Below are positions 26,598 to 36,972 of a stretch of DNA of 64,000 nt, one piece after another (the first letter of the stretch is position 1; every line of letters begins with the position of its first letter). The translations under genes and the position numbers were made by a program. Source of the DNA: Chitinophaga sedimenti. Its GTDB lineage: Bacteria > Bacteroidota > Bacteroidia > Chitinophagales > Chitinophagaceae. Where the stretch lies: the NCBI RefSeq assembly GCF_023156195.1, contig NZ_JAKUKA010000001.1:434001-498000 (forward strand), in the 5' to 3' direction. The notes under the pieces are model-generated. The model was not told where the DNA came from. It was given only the letters and a program-made list of their open reading frames with translations, and did not search any database.

Positions 26598-27465
26598 ATG
26601 AAAAAGCTGCTCTTACTATTACTTCTCCTCGCCACCTCGCATCTTCACGCCCAATCCATCCCCCATCCACCAAACGCATCCTCTTCCTCGGCAACAGTAT
26701 CACGTACGCCGGCGGATATATCAACTATATTGAAACCTATTGGCTCCAACATCACGCCAGTCAGCAAATGGAGTTCATCAACATGGGCCTTCCCAGCGAA
26801 ACCGTCAGCGGCCTGTCCGAACTTAACCACGCTGATGGCAAGTTCCCGCGCCCCGATCTGCACGAACGCCTGTCCCGCATCATCCGGCTCGTTAAGCCAG
26901 ATCTTGTATTCGCCTGTTACGGCATGAACGACGGTATTTACCTGCCATTCGACACGGCGCGCTTCAACCGTTTTAAAGAAGGTATACAGTGGCTGCACCA
27001 GCAATATGTATCGCAGGGGATTCCGATTATTCATGTAACACCTCCGGTGTATGATGAAGAAAGGGGCGGGGCGAAAGGATATGCCACGGTACTCGACCGT
27101 TACACAGATTGGCTGCTATCGCTTCGCGACAGCTCTGGCAAATTGCCGACGTGCATTATCCGATGAAAAACAGCAATATGCAACTCGCTGCGGATGGCGT
27201 GCATCCCGGCGACGAAGGGCATCGTATCATGGCGAAATCGATCCTTGCCGCCGTAGGCGAAGGTCTGGAATACATAGATACCGACCTGTTGCAACTGGTC
27301 GCACAACGACAGGCAATTATGAAAGATGCCTGGCTCACTGCGGCCGGCCATCAACGACCCATGCAACCCGGGTTACCACTGCCGGAAGCCCGCAGTAAAA
27401 CGGCGCCCATCGACATCAAAATAAAAGCCAGGCTAAAGGAGATGCTAATTTTTACCTCCCATTAA
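26598..27465 (+). CDS. SGNH/GDSL-family hydrolase, two frameshifts
   Basis: This is a secreted esterase-type hydrolase. The signal peptide MKKLLLLLLLLATSHLHAQ starts at 26598. Block I is KRILFLGNSITYAGGY with the catalytic serine, block III is CYGMNDGIY, and block V is DGVHPGDEGH with the Asp/His pair. The frame breaks near 26655 (C-run) and near 27130, after which WQIADVHYPMKNSN continues. The reconstructed 290 residues fit the family. Possible substrates are acetylated glycans; this is not determined by sequence. Confidence 0.85.
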
Positions 27466-27543
27466 ATAGTTTGTTATTAGTCGTTTAACTCCCGTTTTCG
27501 TCCGAAACCGGCAGTACTCGTTTCGCCCTTAATAAAGGTTGTC

Positions 27544-27866
27544 ATGAGAAAACTGCGGGTCGTATATCTGGTCCTCGTAGTAGCATCTCATTGGGCCGCT
27601 ATTTGGGCGGCAGGGTATTCGCCAGCAATAATAAGGATACGGTTTTGAGGGCGGGTATCTATGACGGACTGTGGCCCTACCGCCAGGAATTAGCGGTGGC
27701 GGCCATTGCAGGCACCATGCCCGGATTGGATGACGCATTGTTATTGCTCCCCGCTGGTACGCGGGTACGGCCAGTATTGCCGTCCCGGATGTCTTACGGG
27801 GCGGCGGGGAACAGTATGCTTCCGCCTTATACGCCGTTGATGTTCGACCTGTACATCTTGCAATAA
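27544..27866 (+). pseudogene. truncated FKBP-type peptidyl-prolyl isomerase
   Basis: The 3' part encodes the C-terminal half of an FKBP domain: GRYLGGRVFASNN, GTMPGLDDALLLLPAGTRV and LPPYTPLMFDLYIL. The 5' part, from ATG 27544, is a hydrophobic signal-like stretch (MRKLRVVYLVLVVA) in a different frame. Roughly 60 or more residues normally present before GRYL are missing, so a simple base-calling slip does not explain it. It is most likely an internally deleted gene. The stop is 26 nt before a tRNA gene. Confidence 0.65.
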
Positions 27867-27880
27867 TATGTTGAAAACTG

Positions 27881-27888
27881 TATTTTTG
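27881..27888 (+). promoter_or_regulatory. -7 box TATTTTTG of tRNA-Ser(CGA)
   Basis: A perfect TAnnTTTG match ending 4 nt before the tRNA. CTTG at 27857-27860 lies 20 nt upstream as a plausible -33. Confidence 0.7.
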
Positions 27889-27892
27889 CGTC

Positions 27893-27976
27893 GGAGGAAT
27901 GGCAGAGCGGTTGATTGTGGCAGTCTCGAAAACTGTTGACTGTAACAGGTCCGGGGTTCGAATCCCCCTTCCTCCG
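27893..27976 (+). tRNA. tRNA-Ser (anticodon CGA)
   Basis: It has the same acceptor stem GGAGGAA/TTCCTCC and variable arm as the TGA isoacceptors. The anticodon stem-loop reads CAGT-CTCGAAA-ACTG, so the anticodon is CGA. A few D-arm and T-arm bases differ (GGTTGATTGTGG, CCCCC). Confidence 0.93.
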
Positions 27977-27982
27977 CTGGAG

Positions 27983-28008
27983 GCCTGCGAGTGATTGTGG
28001 GCTTTTTT
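27983..28008 (+). terminator. weak terminator after tRNA-Ser(CGA)
   Basis: GCCTGC/GTGGGC pairs with two G-U pairs around an 8-nt loop and is followed by T6. Confidence 0.4.
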
Positions 28009-28171
28009 ATGAGTTGGTCTCTGCGTAAACGACGCATTTCCTGAAATGCACACTATGTGCTAAAAAAGGCGAATAAAATATTGAGAAGTTTTTTTAATTT
28101 AAAACACGGAATTACTCCACTTCCCCATTTTAACCACCATCAGTTGAATACCTTGTAAAATTTAGCTTACT

Positions 28172-29173
28172 ATGCCCCATTGCAAGCAACTATGGCGGGT
28201 CACTTACCTGTCTGCGCTGATGTACTTATGCGCCACGCCGGTAACGGTCGGGCAGAAAAATTTTCGCACCATAAATGATGCTAATGGTTCCCAAATTGGC
28301 TATGGCATTAAACTAATTGTCGACTATTCGAAGCTGGAAGCGGTCAACTTTCGGTTTGGACTATCGGCCGGTGCAGGCACCAGCTTGGGGGAGACTGGCT
28401 ATACCCATCGGCTAACGTTGATTTTATGCTATACAGCGGTGGCTTTGGCAGTAATCGGCCAGGGGTGGTAAAGTTCGCAAATAGCATCGAGGCGGATGTT
28501 ATCTTTTCCTATACGCTTACATTAGGCACCAGTTACAGGATGCTTCAAAGCGGTAAATACCGGCCCGGCGAGCGGAACTATCCTTTATATTATTTTCAGA
28601 ACTACACCCAACCTCCGCTTCAGAATCCTTACCGCTGGTCGGTTTCTGGCGGGGGCAACTATGTAGTGTTCCTTACCCGGAAACTAAATAACAGGCAAGC
28701 CGTAGGCTTTTTAAACGTGCATGCGGACAGGTTGCAGATCAGTTATATTAACGACGGACCGCCCTTTATTAAACCTATTGGAGACCGCAAAGACCGATAC
28801 TTCACCGGTGGCGCACTTATTACCTATCATATGAACGATGACGCGCCCTTTAACCTTTTTGAAGTCAGTTATGGCAAATTTACGGGGTATTCGCCCAGTG
28901 CTTATGAGTTGAGCAACAAGCTGGGGCATTCCTACATCTATTATAAAGACGTGGAAGAAAACTATTATAACAAGTCGTCCCTGACCTTTAGCGCGTCCAA
29001 CACTGCCAGGGTACGGTGCGTACGCAATCTTATACAATTATCCCTCTACGGATTTTCAGCATACTATTCACAATAACATGTACTATTCCCTGCATTTAGT
29101 ACCCTACGAAGGCAGCACTGCCGGAGGGATTGCAGGGTATTACCAGTGGTCTAAAATCGGACTTAAAAAATGA
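28172..29173 (+). CDS. secreted, probably beta-barrel protein of unknown function, two frameshifts
   Basis: A signal peptide (VTYLSALMYLCATPVTVGQ) is followed by alternating hydrophobic and polar strands rich in Tyr and Gly (GGGNYVVFLTRKL, FEVSYGKFTGYS). This is suggestive of an outer-membrane barrel of about 330 residues. Breaks occur near 28430 and near 29010. After the second the frame reads YNYPSTDFQHTIHN and ends GYYQWSKIGLKK. Its stop overlaps the ATG of the next gene (ATGA), implying translational coupling. No family was recognised. Confidence 0.6.
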
Positions 29174-31341
29174 AATACTTTTTATTGCTCGCAACCTGCT
29201 GCCTGACAGTGGAATGCCAGGCACAAAACAACTGGTTCATTCCCAGAGTTTGGCGTTGGTTTACCGGCGGCCCTTCTTACTACACCGTAAACCAATTGCC
29301 AGCTGGGTTTGACAGACTGGATGTCACTGAGCTTGACGACACTTTTGATACTTACGTAAGGATGATCTGTAAGGAGCAGAAAAATGTTGGTGATGGTAAT
29401 TTTTCCGCTCCCTGTAATTGCAGCGACTCGTTGTTGCCGGGAAGGAAACGTGATACGGTGGAAACAGAGATCATGCTGGTGTCGGATACATACAACCAGG
29501 TGATTGTGATCAACTATCTGAAGAATAAGAGAGAGAAAGTCTATACAGATGCCATCAGGCCACGTATAGGTCCGGGACTTGGCCCAAAGTCGTACGCGAA
29601 TGTAAACATCTTTAAGCTGAACCAGATCCGCTTCGGCACCTTAAAAGGTAGTATGGGCGATACACTTTACTTCCGGGTGAACTCTAAAGACGGGCGTGAA
29701 GAATACTGGGATTTACGTCGGAAGGAAATTCACCCGAGGAGGTGGTGGCGGTACGCACCGCGGAAATTGACGGGTTTGAATACAAAGCCACGCAGGCTGC
29801 TATGGTGATGCCACCGTTTTACGAACGGCATGGCGGGGCCAATATCTGTTTTCAACGGGTACGGCTGCGCGATAACAAGGCGTTGGGAGATAGCATGTTA
29901 TTAAAAGATAACAAGATTTACGTAGACAAACGAGACAAATCTGTGTACTTCGTATTTCAACACCCGGATGGTAAAGAGCAGGTGATAAAGTTTAAATCGA
30001 ACCGCCTGTATTCTTACTACCAACTATTGCCCGGATGCCAGGAGTGTTCGCCCAACTTCCTTTGCACAGGATTTTTATATGACCGTTTTTCATTGGAAAA
30101 AAGAAAAATCATTAGTGACAACTGGTACGAGTTTGCAGGTGAAAACCTAGAAGCGCCCTTCCCATGCGGTGAGGCATCGGTTAAAAGCATGGCGTTGCGG
30201 CTGGACGGCGTGGGCTGCGTGTACCCGGCTAAGGTGAATAATAACAACCTGCAATCTCTGTTTCTGGATGACCGTGTTAGCCGAAAAAATGTGCGCGCAC
30301 GAACGTTCTATTCCCTGATGCGGAATCACAATGGTGCTCTTGACTTCCGGAACGACTCGTCCTTTTACAGCGACCTGAAGGGAAATATAGAACCTTACGC
30401 CCGGCGGCCGCTGCGCTCATCGGACACTTTTTGCTGAAGTTCCGCCAACAGTGGAATCACCGCTACCTTACGCAGTTTGCAGATGAAATGAAAAAAACTA
30501 TTGAAGATAACAAGATCCGACGGGTGGTTTTCTTTATCCACGGTTACAATGTACCTAACAGCATTGCTCATTTACAGGGTAATGACCTGATACGCGACTT
30601 TATGGCTGAGTGTCGTCAAAACGGATTTGAAGAAAAAGTGCTTTTCGTACGGGTGTTTTGGCCCTGCAACGATGCCAAAACCCTACGTTTTAAAAAGAAC
30701 GGGTGTAGCATCAACGACGATATGGAACCGATGACGGGGCAGGTTTACAACTATATTACGAATACAGCTTACCTTACTTCCTTGTCGATCCGGGAACTGA
30801 TGCGTGGTATGGATACCTCGCTGCAGGTAAATATTATTTCACATTCCTTTGGCGCTGCAGTAGCCGCGGGTACCGTGCTACACCCCGTACAGAAGATGAA
30901 AGATACCTGTTCTCATCTTAATAAGTTTTTCCTGAGAGCCTTTACAGAAATTCCACCACTGCCGCAAAAAACTACTTTTTTATGAACGCACCCGGCATGC
31001 CAGGTGTTACCACCTTCAACACTATTTCACCTGCGCTAAACACCCGGCATTACTTTTACGTAGGTTATAACGAAAAGGATCGCGTGCAGCGCAAAAGGCT
31101 AATTGGCCCTTTTGGAATCAAACCTTATAAAAACAACTCTACTACGCTGGGCTGTAATTATAAGAACGAAGTTGGCAAAACAACCGACAGTGTGAAGACA
31201 CGTGCTATGGACGGACACTTCCTACCCTTTCGCACCAGTACACGTACGGTACATGATTATTTCTGTTACCGGCAGCAGGAGGGATTTAAGAAAGCTTTTC
31301 ACGAGTATGTGAAGAAAAGTTATTCAGCTGGTATTCATTAG
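29170..31341 (+). CDS. secreted protein with C-terminal alpha/beta-hydrolase domain, three frameshifts
   Basis: This reconstructs to about 720 residues. A signal peptide (MKYFLLLATCCLTVECQAQ) is followed by a large novel region: CKEQKNVGDGNFSAPCNCSD, then YYQLLPGCQECSPNF. The C-terminal third has an alpha/beta-hydrolase core, with RRVVFFIHGYNVPNSIAH (strand and oxyanion motif) and the elbow VNIISHSFGAAVAAG with serine. A late histidine, in RAMDGHF or RTVHDYF, could complete a triad. Frame breaks lie near 29740, 30405 and 30960. If these are real, there would be four separate genes, which the continuous domain argues against. The function is unknown. Confidence 0.6.
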
Positions 31342-31645
31342 TTGTTTGATCTTATATTGTTATAAGGCCGCATAGTTCTGAAACTGATACGGTCTTATGG
31401 ACTCCTCTCATGTATACCGCCGTCTATAAGCAGAAGCCCTCCGCGATGGACCCGGTAAAAGATAAACTGATAACAATGGTAAATCTGCTGATTCTTCGTA
31501 GTGCCCAACGCCTCCTGGTAAAGATCCGTAGGGTTGTGGGAAAACGAAAGGAAGACTTCGTGACCTCGCCGAATTTTGTGCATTTACCGGTTTTATAGAG
31601 CAGGAGATATTTAAGATATTGAATAATCTGTAAGCAACGCGATCA
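31342..31645. other. intergenic stretch, nothing convincing
   Basis: A short inverted repeat CTTATA-TTGT-TATAAG (31350-31365) without a T-tract lies just after the hydrolase gene. Short frames on both strands show no signal peptide, motif or start site worth annotating. Confidence 0.5.
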
Positions 31646-32667
31646 CTATTCATGCACAACCTCCCGCTCACGAAATACGAGCGATACCAGTACCGACAAT
31701 ACCAGCACCCCAACTACCACGCCTAATGACACCGGTGACGGTATATGAAACCAGGGAGAAATAACCATCTTCAAACCAATAAAGGTTAAAATGATGGATA
31801 GGCCGTAAGGCAGTTTGCTGAACATATGAATGAAATTAGATAGCAGGAAATAAAGGGAACGTAATCCCAGTATCGCGAAAATATTGGAAGTGTAGAGAAT
31901 GAACGGGTCTTTTGAAATGGCGAAAATTGCGGGAATAGAATCTACCGCGAACAACACGTCTGTGAATTCGATAACAGCGACCACCACCAGCAGCGGTGTC
32001 GCTACCTTCATTCCATTTTTTATGGTGAAAAATTTTCCACCGTCGTAGTTGTCGCTCACTTTATAAAGCCGGTGTACGAGCCTGGCGCCTGCTGATTTGC
32101 TGAAGTCGTCATCTTCGTCTTCGTCTCCTTTGCCCCAGGATTTAATACCTGCATATACGAGGAAAAGCCCGAATGCCGTCAATACAAGGTTAATGTCCCA
32201 TAGGAGCGGCTGGGCACCAGCAAGCTCCAGCAGGGGATTAAGGTAGGTGACGTTAATAAGCCCGACACCCGCAAATATGAATATGGCGCGAAATAACAGG
32301 GCGCCCAGGATGCCCCAGAATAACACGCGGTGGTGCAGTTCCCGGGGAACTTTAAAATAGGAAAATACGAGAATGAATACGAAAAGGTTGTCTACAGACA
32401 AGGCCTTCTCGATCCAGTAAGCCGTCTGGAACTGTGTAAACTTTTCCAGGGCCATGCTGCCGCTGTCCTGTCTAAATACCCAGTATACAACACCGGAGAA
32501 GATCATAGCCAGGCTGATCCAGACGATAGACCAAGTCAGCGCTTCTTTCGATGATACAACATGGCTTTTTTGTGAAAAAGGCCGAGGTCCAGCATCAGCA
32601 TAATGAAAATCGTTGCTGCAAAAATCCATGCAAGGCCAGGATGCAGTTGTAAAATAGTTTGTTCCAT
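31646..32667 (-). CDS. terC: TerC family integral membrane protein, frameshifted
   Basis: TerC proteins are multi-pass membrane proteins of Ter stress modules, proposed to sense or export metals or to act in metalation of exported proteins. Conserved acidic motifs lie in membrane segments: EKALSVDNLFVFILVF and AVIEFTDVLFAVDSIPAIFA, then SNIFAILGLRSLYFLL. About eight to nine helices are visible. The start MEQTILQLHPGLAWIFAA at 32667 requires A7 rather than A6 near 32572. This is the last gene of the Ter operon, 9 nt after the kinase stop. Confidence 0.92.
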
Positions 32668-32676
32668 TTTATTTGA

Positions 32677-34186
32677 TTATTGATTGGTAATAGTGATGTA
32701 CAGCAATCTTCCGCCTTCTTCATCCGATAGTAAAATCTGGCCTCCGCTGGTCAGTTCCAACATGGCGTTGCGGGGAATTTCCTGGCGGGTAACGAGGTCT
32801 TTCATACCGTCTAGCGTCAGGTTAACCAGTACCCATTTATTTTGATGAAAGGCGAAATAGCCTACCGGCTTTTTGTCTTCTGGCCCCGTGCTTTCGTTCC
32901 TGACCACCTTCCTGGAAACATGCCATTTAAACAGGTATTGATGGTGGTAAATCATCAGGCGATGCCCTTCGGGCTTCCAGACATCGTCTTTGAACTTGTA
33001 GTAGAGGTCAACTATGGGAAGGCTGCCTTTGTTCGGGGTGCCGCAGAATGGGCAGGCAGGCTTGGATGTGTTGTCAAATACGTACCATTTTTCTTCGCAG
33101 GAAGGGTTGCTGCAAGGTTGTACCAGGTCTACGGTTTTCAGTAGGGCTGTTTCCCACTCGTTGGCGATCGGGCGTAGCATAGGGTTATGAAGACCGTCGA
33201 TAAACGCGCGCCGGAACAAGTCTGATAAATATGGGCCGGTAATGGTATAGGGGATTTTATCGGGGTTGCCCCAGAACGTGTCCCATTTGCGCAACTGATC
33301 TGTTTTTACTTTATTTGTTTTATCACCGGGATGTTCTACAAATAGTGCTTTTTCTCCCATGGCCATCAGCTCGTCTTTTTCCGCATCCATATCCCATATT
33401 TTGCCCCCACGCAACGGATGCCGCCGTAAGAGGTACATATAAATCAGTACGGCCAGCGCATGCAGGTCGGTCCGTTGATTGGGCAGGATACGACCGGGGT
33501 CAGACAGGTTCAGGTGTTTGGTGCGCAGCACCTCGGGGGCAATAAAATCGGCCGTGCCAATTACTTCCGGGGGAAACAGGCCGGGAACAACGAGGCCGTC
33601 CAGGTCTATGATGTTGGCAGATTTGGTTACCGGGTCTACCAGCACATTATTGTACGAAAGATCGGAGTGGGCCAGCCCCATCTGGTGCATTTTTTTACGC
33701 CCCTGCAAATGCTGATAGCAATCTGGAAGTAACTGAGCCAGTCGCCCAGCTCCGTACTGTCGAGCGACAGCGGGTATTGCCGGTTTCTGAAAGAGGGCGC
33801 TGTAAACCATTTACCCACTTTTTCGCCACCCCTGATATTATCATTGGCGCCGTAACCTTTCCGGAAGAAAAACCGGGAATCATAAACGGGAACGATCACC
33901 CCTGTTTTCCCATCGCGCTCCACGGCATCATATGGCCACCGGTAAATGTCCTGCAGGAAGTAATCAGCGGCATTCCCTTTTTGATATTATCCAGGTAAAG
34001 GGTAACGATGCGCCTGATCCGGTCCTTCTGGTTAAAATCCAGTGGCGTTCTGAAAAAGGCGACCACGTACTTCCTGTCGGGCGAAAAGTACACGTCTTTC
34101 ACGCCTCCCTGTTTGGGAACGCCATTGTCCACGTACTCGTAACACCGGGAAGCATCAATAATAGAGGTAACTTTTACTGTTGGCAT
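32677..34186 (-). CDS. Ter-associated protein kinase with zinc ribbon, two frameshifts
   Basis: This eukaryote-like Ser/Thr kinase is probably the kinase of a TerY-P type triad. The catalytic loop GLAHSDLSYNNVLVD, the metal motif NIIDLDGLV (in place of DFG) and the APE motif DFIAPEVL are present. A zinc ribbon follows (CSNPSC and CPFC, about 16 residues apart). The N-lobe begins MPTVKVTSIIDASRC. Frame breaks lie near 33958 and at an A7 run near 33690, where A8 gives GVKKMHQMGLAHSD. The gene starts 3 nt after the PP2C stop. Its substrates are presumably the vWA or TerD partners. Confidence 0.87.
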
Positions 34187-34189
34187 AGG

Positions 34190-35584
34190 TTAGTAAATTA
34201 TAGCAAGCGTTCTGTCATCATGATTGCCTTTGCTCCAGAAGTTTAGCCACGACAATAGCCGGTCTTCAATACCTTCATGCCTTGAAAAGTCAACATTGAT
34301 GTTGTCTTCGTTCCCACCGCCGAGGTCGGCAAAGAAGGTATCCCATGCTGACTTGTCCTCCAGTTTATTTTCCGTCACGAACTTTGGATCGTAGATGCCA
34401 TCGGTCATTAATACGAGCTGGGAGAAGTCTGTAAACCTGTTGATGGCGAAGCGGCCGGCGATGTCATTGGTGAAAATTTCGGGCATGGTGATAAACCGGG
34501 TGCCGCCACCAAATTCGCCAATGTCAAGCTGGTTAAGCAGTTTTACTTCGTCGGGGCTGTCGGTGATGATGTTAACCGGGCAGTCACCAACGCCGAATGT
34601 GAGTACAACATACCCGCTATCGAATTTCCTGACCAGCGCGAAAATCAGGGTGGTATTAAGGTCTTTCAGCTGTATGGCCTCCTGGCGGGCGAAGTCGTTC
34701 AGCACCGCATGCAGGTTCCTGACGGATTTGTATAGGATATTGATGATGGCCGATTTATGCTTTAATACCGCTTCTTCCGGCGTGGGATCTTTTTCCGGTA
34801 TGGTGCTGAAGTAATCGGTGCAGCGGTCGCACAGCTCTTTCATAAGCGTTTCCTCATTAAAGCTGTCGGCAATAAATGTGGTGGCTATTTTGGAGCCTTG
34901 CCGGGAGAACTTTGCAGATCCAGCGCCATCCGCCACGGCAATAATTTCCCAGTCCAGTGGCAGCTTACGAGTGTAAAAATGATCGTCCCGGAACGAACCT
35001 TCGTGCGCATGCGACCGTCCGCGCTGGGAGGCTACTACAACATGTTTGTCTAGGAATGCCCCGGCGTATTTATCACTGTCTTCTTTCGCAAAAAGGTCAT
35101 TTTTGTTGCTTGGTTTATTCAGCCACAGGTCTTTGGGGTCGGCATTCACAATAAAGGGAATGACTTTAATATCTTCTATCTGCGCCTCGCCCTGCCCGCA
35201 GGTAAATGCCAGTTGCAAATCAAGCGTAAGAGCGGAAGTAGGCACGCCGGAGATGGCAGCGGAAGCGGGATCAAACGACAGTCCTGATTTATCGAGTTGC
35301 CGGATCTTTTTAACGTTAATATTGGGGAAAAGGGATAAATCGAACAGGTGTTCATACTGCTTCCCGGAAACAGCATTTGGCAGTACGATAGCGGCATCTT
35401 TAAATTCTTCCGTTTCTTTATACAAATGAAAAATGTCGATTGCCTGCTTCTTTGCCGCCGCAACAGCTTTGGTCAGTTCATTGATTTTCGCATTGTGCAA
35501 CAGGCGGGCAATAGTATTGTCCGTGAATTTGCCGGATACGATGTTAAATTCCGTCAGCAGTTGTTTTAAGAATAGTTCTACCAT
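34190..35584 (-). CDS. PP2C-family protein phosphatase with N-terminal Ig-like segment
   Basis: This phosphatase is the partner of the Ter kinase. The PP2C core contains SHAHEGSFRDDHFY, IIAVADGAGSAKFSRQGSKI (metal-binding Asp), VLTFGVGDCPVNII and LVLMTDGIYDP. A DD near the end (GNHDDRTLAIIY) completes the metal site. The N-terminal 150 residues include LSFDPASAAISGVPTSALTL, which matches the He_PIG/cadherin-like Ig pattern. That is unusual in a cytosolic phosphatase and suggests a docking module. The 464-residue frame is intact. Confidence 0.88.
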   Translation of the reverse strand: MVELFLKQLLTEFNIVSGKFTDNTIARLLHNAKINELTKAVAAAKKQAIDIFHLYKETEEFKDAAIVLPNAVSGKQYEHLFDLSLFPNINVKKIRQLDKSGLSFDPASAAISGVPTSALTLDLQLAFTCGQGEAQIEDIKVIPFIVNADPKDLWLNKPSNKNDLFAKEDSDKYAGAFLDKHVVVASQRGRSHAHEGSFRDDHFYTRKLPLDWEIIAVADGAGSAKFSRQGSKIATTFIADSFNEETLMKELCDRCTDYFSTIPEKDPTPEEAVLKHKSAIINILYKSVRNLHAVLNDFARQEAIQLKDLNTTLIFALVRKFDSGYVVLTFGVGDCPVNIITDSPDEVKLLNQLDIGEFGGGTRFITMPEIFTNDIAGRFAINRFTDFSQLVLMTDGIYDPKFVTENKLEDKSAWDTFFADLGGGNEDNINVDFSRHEGIEDRLLSWLNFWSKGNHDDRTLAIIY

Positions 35585-35679
35585 GGTCCTGGTCTTAATT
35601 AGAATATTACCTTTTTTTAAGGAGCAGCCTTAACAGCCGAACCAGCAGATATACGGGGAATCGTTTCATAGTTATTTTT

Positions 35680-36318
35680 TTATACCACGATGATTACCTC
35701 ACCGGGTAGGGGAGGCAGTACGGCTACTTCACCGGTGCCCTTCGATTTGCTTCCCATTTCAATAGAGGAACTTACCCATTTGAAAAAGGTAGTCAGCGTA
35801 TTGGCGTCGGTAGTATCCAGCCTCACCACTTCGTTGGTCAGCTCTTTGAGGAAGCTGGTTTCCGCTTTGGGACCGGCAGCGCAGCCCACGATCAGCCCGA
35901 AGTCCAGTGCCTTAACTTTAGTTATAGCGCTGCGGTACAACTGCAAGTCCGAAGGTTTACCATCGGTGAATACAAAAAGGAGCGGCCGCCAGTCACCCTT
36001 TCGCTCCGCAGATCCCTTTACTAGTTCCCGTTGTACGAGGCCGCAAAGCATTTCCAGCGCCTGCCCCGTATGAGTAGGGCCGCTTTCGGGGCATTTGATT
36101 TCAAGCGGCTGAAAACTGGCCAGGTCGGTAAGCGGAACAATGTTTTTAACGTCTTTGTCGAACGTGACGACCGATAAGTGCAGGGAGTCCATGGCCTGCG
36201 GATCGCCCCTCAGCATACTGATCAGGCCATTAAATCCGTTGTTCAGCGCTTGTATAGGCTCCCCGTGCATAGAGCCGGACGTATCCAGCAGGAAGTAAAC
36301 GAGTAATCTTCTGGTCAT
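35680..36318 (-). CDS. terY: TerY-like vWA domain protein
   Basis: A von Willebrand A domain carries the MIDAS motif FLLDTSGSMHGEPI at the N-terminus, a downstream threonine in GPTHTGQAL and an aspartate in LFVFTDGKPSD. The 212 residues match TerY. The C-terminus is hydrophobic and proline-rich (LPPLPGEVIIVV), a feature shared with the paralogue encoded just upstream. In Ter systems these proteins scaffold the kinase, phosphatase and TerD partners in a metal-dependent way. Confidence 0.9.
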   Translation of the reverse strand: MTRRLLVYFLLDTSGSMHGEPIQALNNGFNGLISMLRGDPQAMDSLHLSVVTFDKDVKNIVPLTDLASFQPLEIKCPESGPTHTGQALEMLCGLVQRELVKGSAERKGDWRPLLFVFTDGKPSDLQLYRSAITKVKALDFGLIVGCAAGPKAETSFLKELTNEVVRLDTTDANTLTTFFKWVSSSIEMGSKSKGTGEVAVLPPLPGEVIIVV

Positions 36319-36320
36319 GG

Positions 36321-36958
36321 CTAAGCGATTATGACTAACTCCGATGGAGGAGGAGGCAGCTGTTCAAGGCCGGTCACTTCTTTTCCGGATTCTTCCACCT
36401 TGGTAGAGGAAGTAGATATAGAAGCGGTTACCCATTGGAAGAATTTGGAGATGCTTTCTGAATCGGCATTGTCCAGCCTTACCACGGAGGAGGTGATCTG
36501 TTTCAGCACAGTGTCGTCGGCGCCATGACCGGCGGCACAACCTACGATCAGTCCGTTGTTCACGGTCTTAAGTTTGTTGTATCCCGGTTTCCAATCGTCT
36601 GTAGGTATGCCATCTGTCATGATAAATACCAGTGGTTTCCAGTCGCCTTTCTGTTCCGGGGTTGTCTGGCTACTTCCTGTTGGAGTTTGTCGGCCAGCAG
36701 GTCCAATGCTCCGCCCATGGCGGTTACACCAGTGGCTTTCAGGTCCACCATCTGGAAAGAGGCCAGGTCTGTCAGCGGAATCACCTGCCTGGCGGAGCTG
36801 TCAAATGTGATGATGCTGACAAAGGCGGTTTCAAGGGCTTGTGGGTTTTGGCGGAGTGAGTGTATCATCATCTGCACGCCGTTTTTTACCGCTTCAATTG
36901 GTTCCCCGGTCATGGAGCCGGAGGTGTCTAACAGCAGGTATACTGGGAGTCTTCTCAT
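36321..36958 (-). CDS. terY: TerY-like vWA domain protein, second copy, frameshifted
   Basis: MIDAS motif LLLDTSGSMTGEPIEAVKNG, threonine in GVTAMGGALD and aspartate in VFIMTDGIPTDDW. The frame breaks near 36665, within ARTTPEQKGDWK. It is clearly paralogous to the downstream copy, sharing GLIVGCAAG and a proline-rich C-terminus LPPPPSELVII. The two genes are separated by 2 nt, a recent-looking tandem arrangement. The intact length would be about 212 residues. Confidence 0.9.
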
Positions 36959-36972
36959 ATTACAGCAGTTTT

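Noticed and set aside
26519-26598. longer start for the SGNH hydrolase from 26519
   Set aside because: The extra residues have no homology and a good signal peptide begins at ATG 26598 in the frame joined by a C-run slip.
31395-31598. short frames on both strands between the hydrolase gene and terC
   Set aside because: No signal peptide, motif, start site or promoter; composition looks random.
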